NCBI GenBank assembly: GCA_025201375.1
Contig: JAIWZP010000031.1
Coordinates: forward strand, 248,001 to 312,000
Source: Gongronella butleri
Lineage: Eukaryota; Mucoromycota; Mucoromycetes; Mucorales; Cunninghamellaceae
DNA length: 64,000 bases
Reading direction: 5' to 3'
A program made the position numbers and the translations under genes. Below, piece after piece: positions 58,995-64,000 of the stretch. The notes below the pieces were generated by a model. It saw only the letters and a list, made by a program, of their open reading frames with translations. It was not told where the DNA came from and did not search any database. Position 1 is the stretch's first letter. Every line of letters begins with the position of its first letter.

Positions 58995-61599
58995 CTAAAG
59001 ATGTTTTTTGAAACGGCCGTTGTTGATCGTCTCGTGGCAAGCCGCCATTGGTATCAATTGGAGCAGCTGGGACCTACAGGACAAGGAATCAAAAGGTTCA
59101 ACACGCGTTTCCCTCTCTCTCTCTCTCTTTTTTTTTTTTTTTTTCTCTTTCTCTCTCCTTACTTGAAGGCGGGCATGGTGTTATCTGATGCGGTCTTGTC
59201 GAACCAGATTTCGATGCGGTCCCCACGATAGCGTCTTGCAGCAACGATGCCGACGATGCCATGGTCATCGAGGTTGCCGCCGACAAAGGAGGCGAGGATC
59301 CAGTCCCAGAGGAGGTCGATTTGCGAGCGATCGTTGATGGCGAGTGCGAGCCTTCCGCCGTGTTTGTTGACGGGGTCCTCCCACGCGGGCTCGACGCCGT
59401 CGACGAAGCAGTACAGCGTGCGATGGTCGGGCAGGCGCGATGGATGATAGCCCAAATGCTGCTGCTGGTATCGCCACCGCGCGCAAAATTGCCACACGGT
59501 CGCGCACTCGCACACGCGTCGCACCGCGTCGCGATACTGGCTCTTGCCCCCATGGCGATGATGCTGCTTGGACGTGTCGCTGAAATAAAAGGCGACAGGG
59601 CGCGGCAATGGGAGCTCGGCGGCGTGCATGTCCAGGCCGTGTGTGCCCATATACTCTTGCACGTACTTGTACCGCGCTGGCTGCTGCTGCACCTTGACGG
59701 GATCGGCCCACACTGGCAACGGCGATGTGGACGACAATGATGATGATGATGGTGGCAGAGAGGCGGATGTCTCGGGTGCTGTCTCTTTGCTTTCTTCGAT
59801 TTCTTGCGCATCTTGTGTTTGTGCATGTTTTTGTGCGGGTGACAAGGTGGTGGGCGACGTGTGTGTGGTGGGTGCGGCGGACGATGCGTAGGAGGCCAAT
59901 GAGGAAGGTGCGGTGGAAGAGGCTGGCGGGGATGAGGATGATGTGGTGGTGGCAGTGGTGTTGTCATGGCACGTGTCATTTGGCAAGGGGCTCGGCGATG
60001 GCGGTTTGTTTTGGTGCGCGAATTGATGCTGCAGCGCACGCGGATGATCTTCTCCAGCATGGTCGCATGCAGGAGGCGGCGATGGCAGCGACAACGGCGC
60101 CGGTAGCGATGGGGGAGGCGACAATGGCTTTTCCAGCTCTCCCGATGCCTTGGTGGACATTGTCGTTGTCGTCATCGTCGTACGGATGGCCAATGGCCGC
60201 TCCGACGGTCCAGGGGTCACATTCACCACCGACGGCGCTACACACAATGACGCGGGTCTGCCACGAAAAAAAGGAAAAAAAAAAAAAAGAAAAAAAAAAA
60301 AAGAAAAAAAAAAAAAGAAAAAAAAGAAAAAAAAGACAAAAAAAGAGGATGAATTGCCTTGGTTTTTCCATTTCTATTTCCATTCAAACATGGATTTACT
60401 TACGATGTTTTGGCGTTGGCGATGGAGGGGGACAATGATGGGTTCAATTGTGTGAAGTCTTGGCTCGTTGTCGTTCCGGTGCCGTGATCTTGTGACACCT
60501 TGGCGGATTTTGTGGCGTGTTGATTGGTTGTGGTAGAGGAATGGGATGACGATGTGGACGACGAGGCCGTGACGCTTGACAATGCGGTGCTTTTGCTGCT
60601 GATGGAGCCATCGGTGCTGAAGCGGCGTGTGTACCCCGAGTCATTTGTGTAATTCGAGTACCGTCTGCCGTCGTACGACGAGCTGGACGACTGGCGTGAT
60701 TTTTTGGCGTCGCCATGCCGGGTTTGATGGTGGTGGAATTGGGATTGTTGGGGTTGGTAATGGAACGTTTGCGCATGCGACGATTTCGTGGGCTCAAATC
60801 GATAATAGGTGGTGGCTGTCGCGGCATAGGCTTGTGGCTGCTGCTGTGGCTGCTGCTGCTGCTGATGATGATGAGCGTTTTGGGCGTTTTGGGCGCGTGC
60901 CGGGACCAGTTGCGACGATGACGCATGCGACGGGGCGGTTTGAAAGGCAAAGGTGGCTGTTGTGTACATATAGGACGGATAGCCATTGACGGGTGGCGTG
61001 TAGCCACAATAAAAGACGGGCGATGGGTGCGAATGGTGGCTGTCATTGTGGTTGTGGTGATAATGCGCGACCTGTTGCGAATGCTCAACATCCGAGGGGG
61101 ATGAATGGCGACGCTGGTGATGATCGGCCGTTGCCGCGGGCGGTGGCGGTGGTGGTGGTGGGCTGTCGTCAAAGAGAAGCGGGCACTTTGATGTGGTAAG
61201 CAAGCCGGGGTCCTTTGTACGAGTCCAATGCGAATTGTGCGGGTGGATGCTTTGACACGGGATGCGTGGGATCTTGTTGGGCCGCGGAAATTGCACACGC
61301 AGCTGCTTATCCACCAAATCCGCGCTAGAAGGACGCGTCTGTGCAGGCACGTATGGCGGCGACCATGTTGGACGCAGAATCGACCACCGTGCGCCAGGTC
61401 GATATCGCGGACCCATAAAAGAGGCGCCCGACCGAGGTTGCCCCTGGTGTTGCTGTGGTGGTGGAGGCCGCACCGTCATAAACGAGGAAGTCCGAGCCAC
61501 AGGCGCTCGCGACGCGGCCGCAGTCAATGGAGGCGGCCGTGTTGTCGTCGACGGCACCTGCGACGTGCTGGGAAACGCACTGCTTGTGCTACTTGTCAT
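58995..61599 (-). CDS. eIF4E-family cap-binding protein, 4EHP class, with about 600-residue N-terminal extension
   Basis: Three exons, 61599..60404, 60257..59163 and 59073..58995, give 789 residues. Residues 1-600 are disordered (Pro, Ser, Thr, His, Gln; a Pro run near base 61150, His/Gln runs near 60860). The eIF4E fold is at about 610-785: VAFYFSD, KSQYRDAVRRV, TVWQFCARWRY, the cap-stacking GVEPAWEDPVNKHGG (Trp about 691, Glu next to it) and DRIEIWFDKTASDN. The first cap-stacking position holds Tyr (about 640) where canonical eIF4E has Trp; this is the mark of the 4EHP/eIF4E2 class, which represses translation. The join between the disordered exon and the 4E exon is in phase and the donor/acceptor are good (GTAAGT, GTGGCAG). 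The C-terminus (QLLQLIPMAACHETINNG) replaces the usual RVLNLPP helix in a diverged form. Confidence 0.85.
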
Positions 61600-62151
61600 A
61601 TCAAACCAAGCAAAGCGCCTATTGAAAAGCGTGTAAAAAAAAAAAAAAAAACGAAAAATGGAAGGTGTTGTCGTGTCAGAGGCAAAGAGTCGCAAGCACC
61701 GTGCGGGAAAAAAGCAAAAACAAAATAAAAGTGGAAAAAAAGGGGGCGGGGGGTCGGTGCGTGCGTGGGTGTACGAAAAGAAAAAAAGAGAGAGGAAGAA
61801 GAAGCAGAATTGCAAAAAAAAAACACACGCAGCCAGGCTTTTGATGCAATCCCAAACAAAAAGGGGAGGTCTCGTGATCATGTCATCGGACAATGGGTGG
61901 CCAAAAAAAAAAAGGACATGCGAGCGCAAAAATGTGCTGCCAATGTCTGTTCACGAATGGCCAACCCGACATAAAATTAAGGAGATGGCGCGCCATTGTT
62001 GCGAAGCAGCGAATGGGAGAGAGAGAGAGCCAAGTAAAAGATAAGAGAAACAGGAAACAAGAGTTGGGTTGCATTTATAGTACAGGAGATTGGAGGAAAA
62101 AAAAAAAAAAGAGAGAGATTGACAAAAAAACAAATCTATTCGATGCATTTT
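61600..62151. other. Intergenic region
   Basis: About 550 bases, with A runs (61635-61651, 61816-61824, 62098-62110). Upstream sequence of the 4EHP gene and downstream of the next minus-strand gene. No gene. Confidence 0.55.
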
Positions 62152-63076
62152 CTATCGAGACCAGCGATGGCGAAAGACGCCCAGATCAGGGCGACGTTGG
62201 TATCTACAGGTGAGTGGCGCCGCCGAGAGTGGCACCAGCTTGGAGCGACGTTGGCGGCCGACAGTGGCACGGTCTTGCTGGAGAAGGATTTTTTGCTGCA
62301 CGGTCGTCAGGTAATCGACGATTTCGTCGCTGTCGGGCATGTAGTACATGGGCAGCGTCTGCTCCATGTAGAATTCCTCCTGCATCGACACCGTCGCAGT
62401 CGTCGACGTCCCAGAAATCGAGCCAAACACATCATCATGGCCATCCTGCTGCTTGGCCGTCTCCACTGCCTCTTGTTGTCGCTGCTCCTCGGGCGTCAAT
62501 GGCGGCTCAAAGTGCTGCAATGCCGACAAGTATGTGTTCAAGTCCTCATCCGCTAAAAATTTCATAGAAAAAAAAAAAACAGTGGTCAGAGACGCATGAG
62601 GCAAAAAGCGCCGTGGTGGACCCAATTGGTGTTCCAATGGGAGCCTCCCCTCCCTCCCCCAACCTCCATCGAGCCCCCAAAAGCAGGAGAAACTTACGAT
62701 CGTCGTCCTCGGTGTGTGTAGCAGACGCAAAAAAAGGCTTTTCTGAGTCATCTTGCAGGCCCAGCAAAGGGCGATTGAGCGAGAAAAAGGCATTGTACAG
62801 GAATTCGGTCTGCGGGATGTTGATGACCGGCATAAAGGCAATGGGCGTGACGGCTACACCGGGTTTGGCGGATGATGGGCTGGACGACGATGACGACGAT
62901 GACGTTTGCTGCTGTTGTTGTTGATAAGGTGCCTGTGCTGCGTCTTCCTCCTCATTGCCTTGGCGGCGGTGGTCGTCGCTGTAGCTACGGACCGAGGTAT
63001 ACAAGGCGGACGCCGTGGGGGTCGACCGTGAGCGCACCAGGGCCTTGTAGATATATTGACGTTGGCGTGTGAGCAT
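62152..63076 (-). CDS. Mitochondrial-type protein of unknown function
   Basis: Two exons, 63076..62698 and 62552..62152, give 259 residues. The N-terminus has an Arg-rich, acid-free presequence (MLTRQRQYIYKALVRSRSTP, then ALYTSVRSYS), good for mitochondrial import. A Gln run and Ser run follow. The most ordered part is around residues 78-112 (PVINIPQTEFLYNAFFSLNR). A second helical part (DEDLNTYLSALQHFEPPLTP, about 127-145) and a C-terminal block (MPDSDEIVDYLTTVQQKILL) end in a basic tail. No family is recognised. Splice sites (GATCGTAAGT donor, TTTTTAG acceptor) are good and in phase. Confidence 0.65.
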
Positions 63077-63375
63077 AAAAAGACGGGTTCTTTTGCAACA
63101 AAAGAAAAAGCAAAAGAGGGATGAAGAGTTGGAAAAAAAAAAGGGAAAAAAAAGCCAGCATTGGGACGTTTTTATAGCCCTTTTTGTTTTTGCTTTTGGG
63201 AAAAAGTGCGAGGGGCTCGTGGGTGGTTTTGCTTTGAATTTTGGATTTAGCCCGGTCTGCCGCTCAAAAAACTCTTACTTTTTTCCAGAGCCAGCTTATC
63301 TTTTGTCTCTTTTCGCAATCACGCGCATAATAAAAAAAAAAACAAGAAAAAATACGCACGCTCCCTTGTTTTGCT
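63077..63375. promoter_or_regulatory. Divergent promoter region
   Basis: About 300 bases between the start codons of the presequence protein (minus) and the last gene (plus). A-rich runs at 63134-63151 and 63330-63342. No specific box seen. Confidence 0.5.
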
Positions 63376-64000
63376 ATGAATTCCACATATCAGCCTCCAG
63401 AAAGCTCGTCTACACCACCCGCGGCCTCTTCTTCTACCACTGTGCCTGCTGCCAGTGCTGTGCCTCCAGCGTCCGGCGCTATTCCACAATATATTGTTAT
63501 CCACGACCATATCCACGACACGTACAAGCACCCTATCCAGCACTTTGTCTTTGAGGATGAGCCTTTCCCCGATATTGCAAAGGACAAGCTCGTGGTCGTC
63601 GACGTTGACAAGCGCGGCAGGCTAAACGTGGCAAGCTACAGTCCACACCTGCAGATTTTTGAGGGGCGACTCGAGCAAAGCACCGTCAGCGACCCGCTCG
63701 AAGCCAACAGTGCCAGCCAACAGCAGCCGCCCATGGACCCGGGCTTGCTCACGCTGATTTTAGAAGGCGTGTCCGCGCCGCAGGGGTCGGTGACAATCAC
63801 GCGATACCATGTGCCCGCACAAACTCACCCGCTTTTTCTCTATTTCTCTTGTTTTTTTCTTTTTTTTTTTTTTCTTCTTCCAGAAATGAAGCCATTGAGA
63901 GCCTCCAGTCCATCCAGGACATTGACACCATGAAGGACATGCTCGCCAACTTTAAACACAGGTAATGTATTGAGTTAAAAAAGAGAAAAACGGCAAAATG
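63376..64000 (+). CDS. 5' part of an unknown gene, continues beyond the window
   Basis: The first exon starts at 63376 with a Pro/Ser/Ala-rich 35-residue N-terminus, then a globular stretch (IPQYIVIHDHIHDTYKHPIQ; FEDEPFPDIAKDKLVVVDVD) and MDPGLLTLILEGV. The exon probably ends at the GTG after TITRYH (63810). A helical second exon (SIQDIDTMKDMLANFKHR) ends at the donor AG/GTAATG (63961/63962). The acceptor is unclear: joining at TTCCAG (63882) gives an immediate stop, while AG sites slightly further on (CCTCCAG or CATCCAG) keep the frame. No family is recognised. Confidence 0.5.

Noticed and set aside
59725..60438. 237-codon plus-strand open frame
   Set aside because: Antisense to the 4EHP gene and ends in a Lys run from the intron A tract.

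Overview
The window is a piece of fungal nuclear genome, most likely from an early-diverging, Mucoromycota-type fungus. The genes are compact and broken by short GT-AG introns. Nearly every intron carries a long sense-strand T (or A) run. The proteins have fungal best-recognised families: Gti1/Pac2, Mdm31, Sct1/Gpt2, the fungal Obg GTPase Mtg2, a Crypton with a GCR1_C tail, and fungal-style Myb, bHLH and C2H2 regulators. No genus can be named from the sequence alone. All splice models below were read by eye. For each complete multi-exon model except the 3' edge gene the exon lengths were summed and found to be a multiple of three.

Layout. 1-14 kb: glycerol-3-phosphate acyltransferase (minus, cut by the window start) head-to-head with calcineurin A (plus); a long transglutaminase-like protein; the mitochondrial inner-membrane protein Mdm31; a FYVE/RING ubiquitin ligase facing it. 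14.5-16.7 kb: gene-poor, with a CA-type satellite. 16.8-18.9 kb: a Gti1/Pac2 regulator and a Rev7 (HORMA) subunit of translesion polymerase zeta. 18.9-25.4 kb: the main mobile island, with a Crypton tyrosine-recombinase transposon whose catalytic residues look intact, followed by old interspersed repeats. 25.4-28.6 kb: mitochondrial Obg GTPase and two small membrane proteins. 30.6-35.8 kb: a tandem pair of cytochrome P450 genes with equal protein length but different introns. 37.1-38.9 kb: a single-exon Gag-like protein. 39-41 kb: repeats. 41.3-46.8 kb: a bHLH factor and a Myb plus C2H2 factor. 46.8-49.2 kb: a second repeat island containing a 461-bp TA-flanked inverted-repeat element that carries Pol III-like A and B boxes. 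49.2-54.8 kb: cullin-3 (minus) sharing a short promoter with a twin-CX9C protein, then a two-RRM protein. 55-64 kb: a low-complexity protein, a 4EHP-class eIF4E with a very long N-terminal extension, a mitochondrial-type unknown, and the 5' part of another unknown gene.

The genes do not form one pathway. Themes are mitochondrial function (Mdm31, Mtg2, CX9C protein, small 85-residue protein, 259-residue presequence protein), signalling and protein turnover (calcineurin, cullin-3, RING ligase), and transcription/translation control (Gti1/Pac2, bHLH, Myb-C2H2, 4EHP, RRM). The most notable material is the Crypton, whose protein begins with the same residues as the histone H3 tail, and the repeat families around it.
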